From JAUILH01 sp964230215 (GTDB lineage: Bacteria; Bacteroidota; Bacteroidia; Flavobacteriales_D; JAUILH01): 64,000 bases of DNA. The notes beneath the pieces are model-generated. The model was not told the origin of the DNA. It worked only from the letters and a program-made list of their open reading frames with translations, and made no database searches. Positions within the stretch are counted from its first letter, which is position 1, and each line of letters opens with the position of its first letter. The DNA is taken from contig CAXRGQ010000006.1 in assembly GCA_964230215.1 (NCBI GenBank), positions 496,001 through 560,000 of the forward strand, read 5' to 3'. Shown here one piece after another: positions 9,220 to 18,322 of this stretch. The position numbers and the translations under genes are program-made.

Positions 9220-10100
9220 ATTCGGTTAAGTAGAAACTGGCAATACAGTGGAAGGTAATTTTTATAAAAACGGATGTTCCTTTTCACTGATGAGGCGATA
9301 TATCCAAATTCTTTCATTTCACGCCTACAACAATGTTCAATTATCTGAAGCTCACAATCAGGCCTAGATAGTTTTTGATGATACTTACCAATATGTTTGG
9401 CACTAATGGGTTTAAGCGAATTAGAGGAGGTGTGATTTCCCTCTTCTACTATATCACTGGTATCCATTGAAACTTGATGTTTGTTGAATTCAATCTCAAG
9501 GTAATCACATAGTTGCGCTAAAGCTAAATCACTATCTGCTACCAAATTTTCATATTGCAATACGTAGGAAGATTCCCTTTTGATAGCCCTAATACCATTC
9601 CTCCAGACACGCGAATTCACAATGACATTTGATGTGCTCCATGCGCACGTTTTTAAACTGGCAACAACATCTCGGGGATCTCGAATTAGATAAATCAGTT
9701 TAGCTGATGGGTAATATTGAATGATTTGATTGGTGTAAAATATATGGGGAGGCGATTTTTCAATTATATAGACATCTTTAATATCTAGTTTAAGTACGTT
9801 TCTCACGTAATAACTTGCGCTTAACTCCAGAATATCTGGTAACTCTGAAGCATCACTAAGCAAGAGTTTTTTTAATTCTTTATGATCAATTGGCCACTTC
9901 TGTACTGTATAATAGTTTACCCAGGCTTCAATGACAGCAGGCGTAATTCGCTTTATTTTGTTGTTGGACAAGAACGCGAAAAAGTGTGTTTCAGGTAAAG
10001 CAACAACATTTTTTAGTTTTGACAGTGTTAGTCTTAGCAGAGTTGATCCACTCCTTGGCGAAGACAGAATGAAAGCTTTTATACATCTATTTGCATGCAC
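9216..10100 (-). CDS. Sulfotransferase (PAPS-dependent), glycan-type
   Basis: 294 residues. The 5'-phosphosulfate loop is FILSSPRSGSTLLRLTLSKL near residue 10 and the 3'-phosphate-binding segment is LIYLIRDPRDVVASL near residue 145; together they define PAPS sulfotransferases. LYENL-like LQYENLVADSDLALAQLCDYL is the usual third element. Cytoplasmic, probably sulfating a glycan intermediate of this locus. No in-frame ATG exists upstream of the P-loop, so the GTG start was taken. Convergent with wecE and divergent from the next GT4 gene. Acceptor unknown. Confidence 0.85.
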   Translation of the reverse strand: MHANRCIKAFILSSPRSGSTLLRLTLSKLKNVVALPETHFFAFLSNNKIKRITPAVIEAWVNYYTVQKWPIDHKELKKLLLSDASELPDILELSASYYVRNVLKLDIKDVYIIEKSPPHIFYTNQIIQYYPSAKLIYLIRDPRDVVASLKTCAWSTSNVIVNSRVWRNGIRAIKRESSYVLQYENLVADSDLALAQLCDYLEIEFNKHQVSMDTSDIVEEGNHTSSNSLKPISAKHIGKYHQKLSRPDCELQIIEHCCRREMKEFGYIASSVKRNIRFYKNYLPLYCQFLLNRI

Positions 10101-10160
10101 AAAAACAAATATGCAAACTTTTAAGCATAGATAAATGATTTAAGAAAACTATATTTAGAC

Positions 10161-11285
10161 ATGCAAAAAGTGATAGTTGGCACCAATCAACTCAGTTATT
10201 TGGAGCAAAGGAACTTTGCCGGACTTGATTACAATGGGCAAATTGCTCATAAAAAAATCCACGATTTATATAAGATATATAACTTCATTCTCTTTAAGAC
10301 CACCAACAAGATCAACCCTAATTATCAGTTCAGTTTTCGTGATTTTGGTTTAAACAATGTAGACATCTATCACTTTTTCTCTAGCATATATTATGGAAAA
10401 AAACCTTGGATTGTCACATCTTCGACACCCTTACCTAGATGGACCAAGAATCACAAGAAAGGTCTCGATCGGTTAGTGCACCCCAGTTGTAAGAAAATCA
10501 TCCTTCTAAGTAAGAACTGTTATGATAAGCAACAAGAGTTGTTATCTAATTACCCGGAATACTCTCGCGCAATCAATGAGAAAACTACTATCATAAGTCC
10601 ATCGCAAGATTTACTCGTTTCCAATTACCAAGAGAAAGTATTAAATACCAAAAATCTTGTTTTCACTGTAGTTGGGCATCAGATATTAATCAAGGGAGGT
10701 TTAGAAATTGTAAGGTGTTTCAATCGTCTTCATAGTGAAGCCATTTCTTCTATACAGCTAAACATAGTTTCGGCTTTACATCCATCTAATTATTTGGATT
10801 ACGATGACTCACGAAAGGATATCAATTTTATTAAAAAGAGTATTAATGACAATCCTTTGATCAATCATTTTCCATCACTCCCAAACCATGAGGTGATCAA
10901 ACTATTAAAGTCTACTCATGTTGCACTGCTGCCTTCATACGGAGACACTTTTGGATATTCTGTCCTTGAATCTCAAGCGTGTGGATGTCCCGTTATTTCA
11001 ACCAACATTTCCGCATTAGAGGAAATTAATAACGATAGTATTGGTTGGATAATTCCAGTACCTTTAAAAGAAGGTAAAAGAGCTAATATTGTCGATAAAA
11101 CGAGTAGAGTGGCATTTTCCGAGATTCTAGAAAATGGTTTATATAAAACAATAAAGTCTATTATTGACACACCTCACATCATAGAAGATAAGGGAACCTT
11201 GTCATTAAAGAACATCCAAGAAAATCATTCACCAAGCGATAGATCAATTCTCCTCAAAAATATCTATCTTTCGGCTTTAAAATAG
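10161..11285 (+). CDS. Glycosyltransferase family 4
   Basis: 374 residues, GT-B fold. The C-terminal half has VVGHQILIKGGLEIVRCFN, the donor-site region LLPSYGDTFGYSVLESQACG with the E-x7-E type glutamate, and CPVISTNISALEEI, all typical of GT4 retaining enzymes. The N-terminal half is divergent and would bind the acceptor. ATG start; a near-match -7 element (TATATTTA) lies only 3 bases before it, which may be chance. It is followed 7 bases later by the epimerase gene, so the two are probably co-transcribed. Confidence 0.82.
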   Translation: MQKVIVGTNQLSYLEQRNFAGLDYNGQIAHKKIHDLYKIYNFILFKTTNKINPNYQFSFRDFGLNNVDIYHFFSSIYYGKKPWIVTSSTPLPRWTKNHKKGLDRLVHPSCKKIILLSKNCYDKQQELLSNYPEYSRAINEKTTIISPSQDLLVSNYQEKVLNTKNLVFTVVGHQILIKGGLEIVRCFNRLHSEAISSIQLNIVSALHPSNYLDYDDSRKDINFIKKSINDNPLINHFPSLPNHEVIKLLKSTHVALLPSYGDTFGYSVLESQACGCPVISTNISALEEINNDSIGWIIPVPLKEGKRANIVDKTSRVAFSEILENGLYKTIKSIIDTPHIIEDKGTLSLKNIQENHSPSDRSILLKNIYLSALK

Positions 11286-11292
11286 AATTATA

Positions 11293-12210
11293 ATGGCAAA
11301 GATATTGGTTACTGGCGGGGCCGGATTTATTGGAAGTCACTTAGTTGACAAACTTGTTGAGGGAGGTCATGAGGTGATAGTATGCGACATATTGCTAAGA
11401 GGCAACAAAATTCCTGCAGAAACCATGAAAAAAATAGACTTTCACAAAATTGATGTGAAGTCAAAAAATGAAATTATTGACTTAGTAAAAGGATGTGATT
11501 TCATCTACCATTTTGCTGCAGTTCTCGGGGTGGATGTAGTAGCAGACAATCCTGTTGAAACAATGGATACAGAGGTGATAGGTATGAGAAATATCGTGGA
11601 GGCGGCTCAAATTCATGGTGTCAAAAAAATCATTTACGCCTCAACTAGTGGTATTTATGGTCATTCAGCGATAACAGAAAGTGTTAAGGAGGATATTATT
11701 GTAGATCCAAGGACCAGTTACGCAATTGCAAAAAGATACAACGAAATTTATCTGGGTGCAATGCATGAAGAAAAGGGTCTAAACAGTGTATCGTTAAGAT
11801 TCTTTAATGTCTATGGTAAAAGACAGGATAACAGAATGGTAATTCCAAGATTTATCGAACAAGCCAACAGTGGTAAAGACATTACTGTATTTGGTGATGG
11901 AAATCAAACAAGAGATTTTACTTATATCGATGACACTATTAAGGCTTGTTTAGCATTCCTTGACAACGTGAACGGCTGCGAGATTTTGAATATTGCTAAT
12001 GAAACAGAATTTACTATTGGCGAGCTTGCAAAAACTATAAAGGATATTACTTCTTCGTCATCCAGCATAAAGCACATTGACGCGCCTAAGAAAAGATATG
12101 ACTATGAAGTTGAGAGACGCGTAGGAAGCTCAGAAAAGTTGTTCAACGCTATTGGCTATAAGCCCGATACAAATCTAAGGGATGGCTTAAGATTGTTACT
12201 CGAAGAATAA
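11293..12210 (+). CDS. NAD-dependent epimerase/dehydratase (extended SDR)
   Basis: 305 residues. Cofactor motif VTGGAGFIGSHLVDKL at residues 6-21, catalytic SYAIAK near residue 138, and RFFNVYG followed by TVFGDGNQTRDFTYIDDTI, the C-terminal substrate-binding signature of UDP-sugar epimerases/decarboxylases. Probably UDP-glucose or UDP-glucuronate epimerase-like. Cytoplasmic supplier of a nucleotide sugar. Second gene of a two-gene plus-strand unit with the GT4; the end overlaps the convergent GT4 gene by 15 bases. Exact substrate cannot be fixed. Confidence 0.87.
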   Translation: MAKILVTGGAGFIGSHLVDKLVEGGHEVIVCDILLRGNKIPAETMKKIDFHKIDVKSKNEIIDLVKGCDFIYHFAAVLGVDVVADNPVETMDTEVIGMRNIVEAAQIHGVKKIIYASTSGIYGHSAITESVKEDIIVDPRTSYAIAKRYNEIYLGAMHEEKGLNSVSLRFFNVYGKRQDNRMVIPRFIEQANSGKDITVFGDGNQTRDFTYIDDTIKACLAFLDNVNGCEILNIANETEFTIGELAKTIKDITSSSSSIKHIDAPKKRYDYEVERRVGSSEKLFNAIGYKPDTNLRDGLRLLLEE

Positions 12211-13377
12211 GCTATCATAAAACTCTTTTGATTTATCACTGGTAAGATTATTACCGACAAAGTCAAACGCTTTTTTCCCAATCTCTGCACGTTTGTTTTC
12301 GTCTGTGATTAAGTCTTGTAAGACTGCTACTAGACTTTCGTAATTTTCCCATTCAAATAACTCGATATTTTCACCATTATCAAAAATATCCTTGATGGTT
12401 GGTGTATCTGGTGCAATCGATGGTATTTTTATCATTGAATACTCAAAAACTTTTGTTGGTATTCCGTACCAATTTGATCCAGGCATAACGCCTATGTGTA
12501 AAATCGACTTGTAGTGATTAAGCCGTTCACCGTCTACAAAACCAGTAAATATGATTGCTTTATTCGATTTCAAACTGTTGGCTAGCTGCTTATCCTTAAT
12601 AAATGTTTCACCACTACCAATAAGATAGAGCTTAAGGTTTGGGTTTTTTGCATATATTTCATCAAACGCACGAATTAATAAGTCGACCCTATGCCAATGC
12701 ATAAATGACCCAATAAACCCAATATTTATTACATCCTGTTCTATTGTCCTACTCATGGGCGTCAACCTTGAATAATCAAGACTCTGAAATATGCTTATTC
12801 TCCCCTTAGCTCCTAGTCCCATCAGATAGTCCTTTACCGGGTTAGAATAACAGATGATTCTATCGGCATTGGATATAGCACGTTTCTGAGCAAGCTCCAT
12901 TTTGGATTTTTCAGGCACGCTAATCCCCCATATATCTTCATATTGTTCAACCACAGGGCTATCATAATATAAAACGTACTCTGCATTATAATATTTGGCT
13001 AATGCAGGACCACATGAACTTCCAAGCTTGTACAGTTCAAATACATAATCAATCTTATTAAACCCTCTACCTTCCAAATCCTTCCTCAGATTATCACTAT
13101 TTTTAAGTAATCGTCGCATTTTTAATCTTTCCTTGATTCTTTTTGGAATCATTGAGGTTATCATGGCTTTAATCCCCATTGAACTTGGCGGATCTGATGC
13201 TTTCTTGGAACTACTCACATCTAATTCAATTCCATTAACGAGGATATTATGATTATCCGAAAGATTAATCAAAACACTTAGCAAAATAGAGTCAATAGCA
13301 GATCTCCGATTATATATGTTATAATTGATTTCGTTGCAAATAAATAGTATCGTTTTCGGTCTTTTATTCTCCATCAT
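12196..13377 (-). CDS. Glycosyltransferase family 4 (group 1)
   Basis: 393 residues. Domain order is a divergent N-terminal acceptor domain with an unusual basic stretch (KRIKERLKMRRLLKN near residue 80), then a donor domain: IGFIGSFMHWHRVDLLIRAF, LYLIGSGETF, FTGFVDGERLNHY and IPTKVFEYSMIKIP with the conserved E of the E-x7-E motif. Two adjacent ATGs (13377 and 13374) could both start it; the second overlaps the acyltransferase stop as ATGA-like coupling. Last gene of the minus-strand operon running from 19257. Donor and acceptor unknown. Confidence 0.8.
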   Translation of the reverse strand: MMENKRPKTILFICNEINYNIYNRRSAIDSILLSVLINLSDNHNILVNGIELDVSSSKKASDPPSSMGIKAMITSMIPKRIKERLKMRRLLKNSDNLRKDLEGRGFNKIDYVFELYKLGSSCGPALAKYYNAEYVLYYDSPVVEQYEDIWGISVPEKSKMELAQKRAISNADRIICYSNPVKDYLMGLGAKGRISIFQSLDYSRLTPMSRTIEQDVINIGFIGSFMHWHRVDLLIRAFDEIYAKNPNLKLYLIGSGETFIKDKQLANSLKSNKAIIFTGFVDGERLNHYKSILHIGVMPGSNWYGIPTKVFEYSMIKIPSIAPDTPTIKDIFDNGENIELFEWENYESLVAVLQDLITDENKRAEIGKKAFDFVGNNLTSDKSKEFYDSLFFE

Positions 13378-14429
13378 TTGTAGGCAAATCGGTTCTTGAT
13401 TTTATTTATCGGCTTCTCAATTAAAAACCACGACACACTTGCGATGACTATTGTGGCTAACACCTTGGTAATTGCACCAGTATAACCTGCTATTGGCAAT
13501 TCTAAATCAATGGTCTGAAGTACCTTGTTAATCGGCGTTATTATATGTATGGCCAGAAAATGATATACATATAGACCATAACTGATTTTTCCAAGATAAG
13601 TTAGTATCGATGAGCCTGCTATTTTACCAACAAAGCCACTAAATCCAGTCACAAACTTTGAAACGATTATCGTTACAAATATCAGATGAATAATAAAGTA
13701 AACACCTCTGTCAATCTTAATCCCATAATAAAACTCTGCAAATGCAATAAAGAGAATACTTAGCAATACATATCCTAAATATTTACTCAGTTTACTTATA
13801 TAATCAGACTTATATAATTCGAAATATCCCAACAATCCTCCCATGCCAAGATAAGCCAGACTGTTAATGGTTCGAGCAGCTAAAAATCCTTTATCCAAAT
13901 AGTCGAATAGATATTTACCCGCAACCCCAAGTAAGAAAACGAATAGAATTGTTTTCACCAGCTTATTTTTAGCAAGTGAAACACCGAATATTATTAATGG
14001 CCAGATGAGATAGAATTGCTCTTCCACCGCCAAACTCCAAAAATGCGGGGTAACTCCAGAAAAGTCACCATCAAATCCCATTTTAAAATTTGATATATAA
14101 AACAAATCATACCAAAAATATGACCGATAATCGCTAGGATTAATGAGAATTAGATAGAAGATTGATAAGTAATAGATGGGGAAAATCCTAAAAAACCTTC
14201 GAATGTAAAAGGTTTTGAGATTTAGTTTAATCGGCTTATTATTGGTTTTATTCAGCAGTAAAATGCGCGTAATTAGAAAACCACTAATTACAAAAAATAT
14301 TTCAACGCCGGTAAAATGATGAAATACTGTTGTAAACAAATTATCTCCCCCCATAATCGGTAGGTGGTGAAAAATCACAATGAATACCGAAACTGCCCTA
14401 AGCGCATCAATATGTGGAAAATACTTCAC
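13374..14429 (-). CDS. Acyltransferase family 3 membrane protein
   Basis: 351 residues, about ten transmembrane helices. Family landmarks are IDALRAVSVFIVIFHHLP at residues 8-25, EIFFVISGFLITRILLL near 43, FYIRRFFRIFPIYYLS near 70 and VEEQFYLIWPLI near 130. Predicted to acylate an exported glycan at the inner membrane. The start is a GTG because an in-frame TAG lies two codons upstream and no ATG fits. It is 14 bases from the upstream GT2 and overlaps the downstream GT4, so co-expression is expected. Confidence 0.86.
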   Translation of the reverse strand: MKYFPHIDALRAVSVFIVIFHHLPIMGGDNLFTTVFHHFTGVEIFFVISGFLITRILLLNKTNNKPIKLNLKTFYIRRFFRIFPIYYLSIFYLILINPSDYRSYFWYDLFYISNFKMGFDGDFSGVTPHFWSLAVEEQFYLIWPLIIFGVSLAKNKLVKTILFVFLLGVAGKYLFDYLDKGFLAARTINSLAYLGMGGLLGYFELYKSDYISKLSKYLGYVLLSILFIAFAEFYYGIKIDRGVYFIIHLIFVTIIVSKFVTGFSGFVGKIAGSSILTYLGKISYGLYVYHFLAIHIITPINKVLQTIDLELPIAGYTGAITKVLATIVIASVSWFLIEKPINKIKNRFAYK

Positions 14430-14443
14430 CTTATTCTAATCCT

Positions 14444-15352
14444 CTATTTTGATCGCCATTGATCTATTCTTAATAACAATTTTAACCCAAACAAATTACC
14501 AAGCTTATTTTTCTTTGAACTTAAGAAAAAATCAATTGGTTTATCTACCCAAGTAAATATTGAACATGCGGCCTTCGATATGTCCTGCTTGCCATGGACA
14601 GCTGCATTGTAGATAATCCGTGCAATGTAAGCGGCAACTCTACTATTGTACGAAGGGTTTGACTTAATATCTATGCATAGTGAGTTTAAAATCTCGATTT
14701 GAACATTGCTTACTTTAAGCCAATTAGAAGACACAGAATTCTCAGTTCGTCTAATTTTAAACCCATTTCCAGAAACATATTTGAAGTTATACCCCATTAA
14801 AACTAACCTCAAATTAAACTCCCAATCCTGCGCGCAACTTAAATTCTCATTATACCGATTCTCTGATATTACAGACCTCCTATACAATGGATTTATCGTG
14901 CTAATCACGCTCGTTATGGCAACTTCCAACGCATTGTTTTCAATCTTTTCAAATGTTTTCTTATTGATTTTATTAGCTAAATCAACTGAGAACGTCTCAT
15001 AATCTGACACAACAATATCAACATCTTGACCAAAGCCACTTAATTGTTTCTCTATTTTATTCAATTCCAATATATCGTCTGCATCTAAAAATTGAATGTA
15101 TTGTCCGCTAGATTTATCAAATCCAAGATTTCTAGCAGCACTTGCCCCCGCATTTGGGATGTGATGAACAACTATATTTTCATGCTTCTTTGAATACTTA
15201 TTTAGTATCTCCTCTGTTCCGTCATTAGAGCCATCATTAATGCAAATTATCTCAATATTATTATGCGACTGGTGCAAAGCAGATTCAATGCATTCTGAAA
15301 CGTACAATTCGCAATTATAGCATGGTATTATTATAGAAACCAAGTCAGCCAT
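14444..15352 (-). CDS. Glycosyltransferase family 2
   Basis: Soluble GT-A inverting glycosyltransferase of 302 residues. VSIIIPCYNCELYVSECIESAL at the N-terminus is followed by CINDGSNDGT (nucleotide binding) and QFLDADDIL (metal-binding DxD) near residue 93; the C-terminal third is divergent and sets the acceptor. The ATG at 15352 is preferred to a TTG three codons upstream because the family core starts immediately after it. The start overlaps the preceding GT2 stop by 8 bases, so the two GT2 enzymes probably act in sequence on one repeat unit. Confidence 0.85.
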   Translation of the reverse strand: MADLVSIIIPCYNCELYVSECIESALHQSHNNIEIICINDGSNDGTEEILNKYSKKHENIVVHHIPNAGASAARNLGFDKSSGQYIQFLDADDILELNKIEKQLSGFGQDVDIVVSDYETFSVDLANKINKKTFEKIENNALEVAITSVISTINPLYRRSVISENRYNENLSCAQDWEFNLRLVLMGYNFKYVSGNGFKIRRTENSVSSNWLKVSNVQIEILNSLCIDIKSNPSYNSRVAAYIARIIYNAAVHGKQDISKAACSIFTWVDKPIDFFLSSKKNKLGNLFGLKLLLRIDQWRSK

Positions 15353-16307
15353 TTTTGTCAAGATTTAAAAATGCAGCCCCACTTTCTATAGCTTGATTAC
15401 GATGATTTACTATTACTGATTGTAAGGATTTAATGGACTTTCGAATTCTATTATATTGATAACAGTGCTTCCAGTTCAGTTTTACGCAAGTGCTTACCAC
15501 CTTTCTGTTTAAATCTGTTAGAACACTATTTTTTATATCCTCATACCCCAAATTTGGGTTTAACAGTTTCACCTTAATTTGAACCTCAAATTTTTTAATC
15601 CTCTTCATGGCCTCTTCTGACATAGACTGAGTTGGTCTGCTTATCTCACTTGCATTGTGTCTTGCATGTGCAACACGAGATGAAGGCACTAAACCAAGTT
15701 TAAAGCTGTGATAATGCAGCCTATCGATATAATTATCGTCCTCGCCATACATAAAAAATAATGGGTCAAATCCTCCTATAATGGAAATAGCTTTTCGGGA
15801 TATCATCCAAGCCGCAGCATTTAAAAAACGCGCTTCATATACATTTTTAAGCTCTCCAGTCTCCAGATCATCTTGGTAATTCTGTGTATAGTCAGCCTTC
15901 AAATATCTTGCAAATTGGTACTCCACCTCCGTCCAATTCTCATTAAACTGCACTGGTGCAACAATTCCATAATTCGAATTACTCTCGAGCACATCAATAA
16001 GACTATTTAAACTAGATTCTTCAACCCAAGCGTCTTGATTTAGCAAAAAAACATAATCTGCACCGTTATTATAGGCCATTTCAATACCAATATTATTGGC
16101 ACGTCCAAATCCCAAATTTTGCTCGCTTTCAATCAGTTTAACTTGAGGGAATTCGTTTTTGATTATGGACACAGTGTCATCGCTTGAAGCGTTATCAATC
16201 ACAACAACCGTAGTAGAAATATTACTTATTGCCAAACTTCCTAAACACTCTCTAATGTATCGCTCATTATTGAATGTAACTATGATAGTCCAAATACTCT
16301 TATCCAT
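15345..16307 (-). CDS. Glycosyltransferase family 2, rhamnosyltransferase-like
   Basis: 320 residues. WTIIVTFNNERYIRECLGSL, VVIDNASSDDT, EQNLGFGRANNIGIEMA and FLLNQDAWV match the WbbL/RfbF-like rhamnosyltransferase branch of GT2, where the NLGFGRANN block is typical. The acceptor region has FDPLFFMYGEDDNYIDRL, with the ED pair usually taken as catalytic base. A good Bacteroidota promoter lies 23-52 bases upstream, overlapping the end of the sulfotransferase gene, so this gene may start its own transcript for the last four genes of the operon. Confidence 0.85.
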   Translation of the reverse strand: MDKSIWTIIVTFNNERYIRECLGSLAISNISTTVVVIDNASSDDTVSIIKNEFPQVKLIESEQNLGFGRANNIGIEMAYNNGADYVFLLNQDAWVEESSLNSLIDVLESNSNYGIVAPVQFNENWTEVEYQFARYLKADYTQNYQDDLETGELKNVYEARFLNAAAWMISRKAISIIGGFDPLFFMYGEDDNYIDRLHYHSFKLGLVPSSRVAHARHNASEISRPTQSMSEEAMKRIKKFEVQIKVKLLNPNLGYEDIKNSVLTDLNRKVVSTCVKLNWKHCYQYNRIRKSIKSLQSVIVNHRNQAIESGAAFLNLDKNG

Positions 16308-16329
16308 TGTCCACTGTTATCATATATGA

Positions 16330-16359
16330 CAAATATACGTATTGCGTTACTCACCCAAA
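16330..16359 (-). promoter_or_regulatory. Bacteroidota-type promoter, TTTG-N18-TATATTTG
   Basis: Read on the minus strand, TTTG is followed after 18 bases by TATATTTG, a full match to the Bacteroidota -33/-7 consensus (TTG and TAnnTTTG). The expected transcription start is about 15-20 bases before the ATG of the rhamnosyltransferase-like gene. The -33 element lies inside the 3' end of the sulfotransferase gene, so it would be an internal operon promoter. No mapping data exist. Confidence 0.55.
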
Positions 16360-17225
16360 TAATGCTCCATACCTGCAGCTTTTAAAGTTGCTTTGATTTC
16401 ATCATAGTTAGACAATACATCCCTCGGAGATCCAGATATTTTCTTTAGAGGTGTGCTCAAATCAGCTCTAGGAATACCCAAAAACTCGAGAACAGGATTG
16501 GCACTTTCTGCCGCTTTATCCCGGAAATCCTCGTAATACACCTTTAAATAATTATCTCCACTATAACACCGTTCCCATTTTCTATCCTCTATTAACTGAT
16601 TGTTGATATTCTCAACTAAAAATGATGGATTAATCTCTATTCTATCGTCTACTACTTTATCTTCGGTATGCCATGAATTTCTCGCTTTAGCTAACTTTCT
16701 TGAGATAATTCTTTCCAGCTTATTTTTGCGTATTAGATGAATAATTTTCACTTCTTTTTGCTTTAGATAATTCATCAAAAAATTATTCTGCAATTCGTAA
16801 TACATGATGTTAAAACCAATGCATTTTTCAATCTCGAAATTCACATTTGGCACATACTCTTCCCACGATTCAATTTTTGTCCAAGGTGCTGAATGTTTGG
16901 GGTTATTGAATAAGTCATCCATAAACTCGGACAATAGCCGAGTGACAAAACCATTATTGGCATGCACAAGAGAATTGTGAAACTGCATTTTTCGATACAA
17001 CAGCAGCTTTATTAATCTAGAATTTCCGTGATAATCCATCCAACGATATTTCGAATGATATTTTGGATGCTTGGCAACAAATTGACTAATGGCATCTTTA
17101 GCCCCCGACTCCTTCAAGAAAACCTCATCATGGCAGCGAATATCTGGATGACTATTTAACAAAAGCCTAAATGCTGTAGACCCAGTTCTCTGGGTTGACA
17201 ATAATATAAATTTTTGTTTAGCCAT
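16347..17225 (-). CDS. Sulfotransferase, LPS/Stf0-like
   Basis: 292 residues. The 5'-phosphosulfate loop is KFILLSTQRTGSTAFRLLLN at residues 4-23 followed by SHPDIRCHDEVF, which resembles the Stf0/LPS sulfotransferase group. The 3'-phosphate segment IIHLIRKNKLERIISRKLA near residue 162 contains the expected Arg and Ser. Probably sulfates a sugar in the lipid-linked or nucleotide-linked glycan in the cytoplasm. The ATG overlaps the preceding GT4 stop by one base (TAATG). Second of four sulfotransferases in the locus. Confidence 0.8.
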   Translation of the reverse strand: MAKQKFILLSTQRTGSTAFRLLLNSHPDIRCHDEVFLKESGAKDAISQFVAKHPKYHSKYRWMDYHGNSRLIKLLLYRKMQFHNSLVHANNGFVTRLLSEFMDDLFNNPKHSAPWTKIESWEEYVPNVNFEIEKCIGFNIMYYELQNNFLMNYLKQKEVKIIHLIRKNKLERIISRKLAKARNSWHTEDKVVDDRIEINPSFLVENINNQLIEDRKWERCYSGDNYLKVYYEDFRDKAAESANPVLEFLGIPRADLSTPLKKISGSPRDVLSNYDEIKATLKAAGMEHYLGE

Positions 17226-18322
17226 TATAGTTCACTTTCAAATGCAACTAGTTCATTATATAATGTGGATTGGGATACCTCCATAGAGTAATTCATAGCT
17301 TTATTATGGAGACTTCTACTATCGAATAAAATCTCACCCCTCATCACCTTAATTATTAATTCACTCAATCCATGATGATCATCTTTCGCTGAAGTTATTA
17401 AATCTTCCGTCAACGTCTCTTGGGGTCCTCCACATCTTGTTGATACAACCGGAATACCGCGATAAGCGGCCTCCAACACGCTTATACCAAAAGACTCATT
17501 CTTAGAGGTACACAGATACCCATCCGCATCATTAATATAATCATGGTAACATTCATCTTGCCATCCAACAAAACGTATACTACCTTCGAGATCACCACTT
17601 TTCTCCGTAAGCACTTGTTTGCCAATAGGACTTTCCAAATCGCCTCCAATCCATGTGAAGGTCGTTTCAGGAAACTCCTTTAAGACCTCCTTTGCCACTT
17701 CAACAAACAGAATTGGATTCTTGTTAGCGTCCATATTACCAACGGTTATCCAATGCCAACAATCAACTCTTTCGCTCGTTTTAGGTGTGATTTTGCTGAA
17801 ATCAATTGGTGGATATAGGACTTTTGTCAACCCTTTCCCAAACTTTTGAATATCATGCGAACACTTATTTGAACTACAGTAAATCTTTTGAGCACTACTT
17901 ACCGCATTGTAAACATTTGTTTTTCCAATTTTTAATAAGCGCTCTTCTAGTTCGTGACAATATGCTATGTATGGTGCATTAACCTTATTAACGACATTAA
18001 AAAACCGCATCATCACAAACGTATTGATAAACCAAAAATCCGGTTTCTCCTTATCATGAATTCTCCACAAAATATCTTCACGCATATCTTTTCTCTTGAG
18101 CTTTGATATCAACCTCCACTTCCATCTTTGCGATATCTCATGCAGATAATATGTTTTTATGCTTTGTGGCACCTTAGCTTGTAAGCTCCCTTTAAACCCA
18201 GATACTAGGATAATTTTAAATCTATTTTGAATATTTATGCTTTTCAGCAGATTTACTAGGCACACCTCTGCTCCATTAGAATCCAGGTAGGGCGTACAGA
18301 TTAGTATAGTTTTCCTACTCAT
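17225..18322 (-). CDS. Glycosyltransferase family 4
   Basis: 365 residues, GT-B fold. ILICTPYLDSNGAEVCLVNLL starts the N-domain; the C-domain has TVGNMDANKNPILFVEVA, TWIGGD, FVGWQDECYHDYINDADGYL and ESFGISVLEAAYRGIPVVST, with the E-F-G-I-x3-E pattern of GT4 retaining enzymes. Cytoplasmic glycan assembly. Overlaps the upstream GT2 by 4 bases and the downstream sulfotransferase by 1 base, so glycosylation and sulfation here are likely co-regulated. Donor unknown. Confidence 0.86.
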   Translation of the reverse strand: MSRKTILICTPYLDSNGAEVCLVNLLKSINIQNRFKIILVSGFKGSLQAKVPQSIKTYYLHEISQRWKWRLISKLKRKDMREDILWRIHDKEKPDFWFINTFVMMRFFNVVNKVNAPYIAYCHELEERLLKIGKTNVYNAVSSAQKIYCSSNKCSHDIQKFGKGLTKVLYPPIDFSKITPKTSERVDCWHWITVGNMDANKNPILFVEVAKEVLKEFPETTFTWIGGDLESPIGKQVLTEKSGDLEGSIRFVGWQDECYHDYINDADGYLCTSKNESFGISVLEAAYRGIPVVSTRCGGPQETLTEDLITSAKDDHHGLSELIIKVMRGEILFDSRSLHNKAMNYSMEVSQSTLYNELVAFESEL

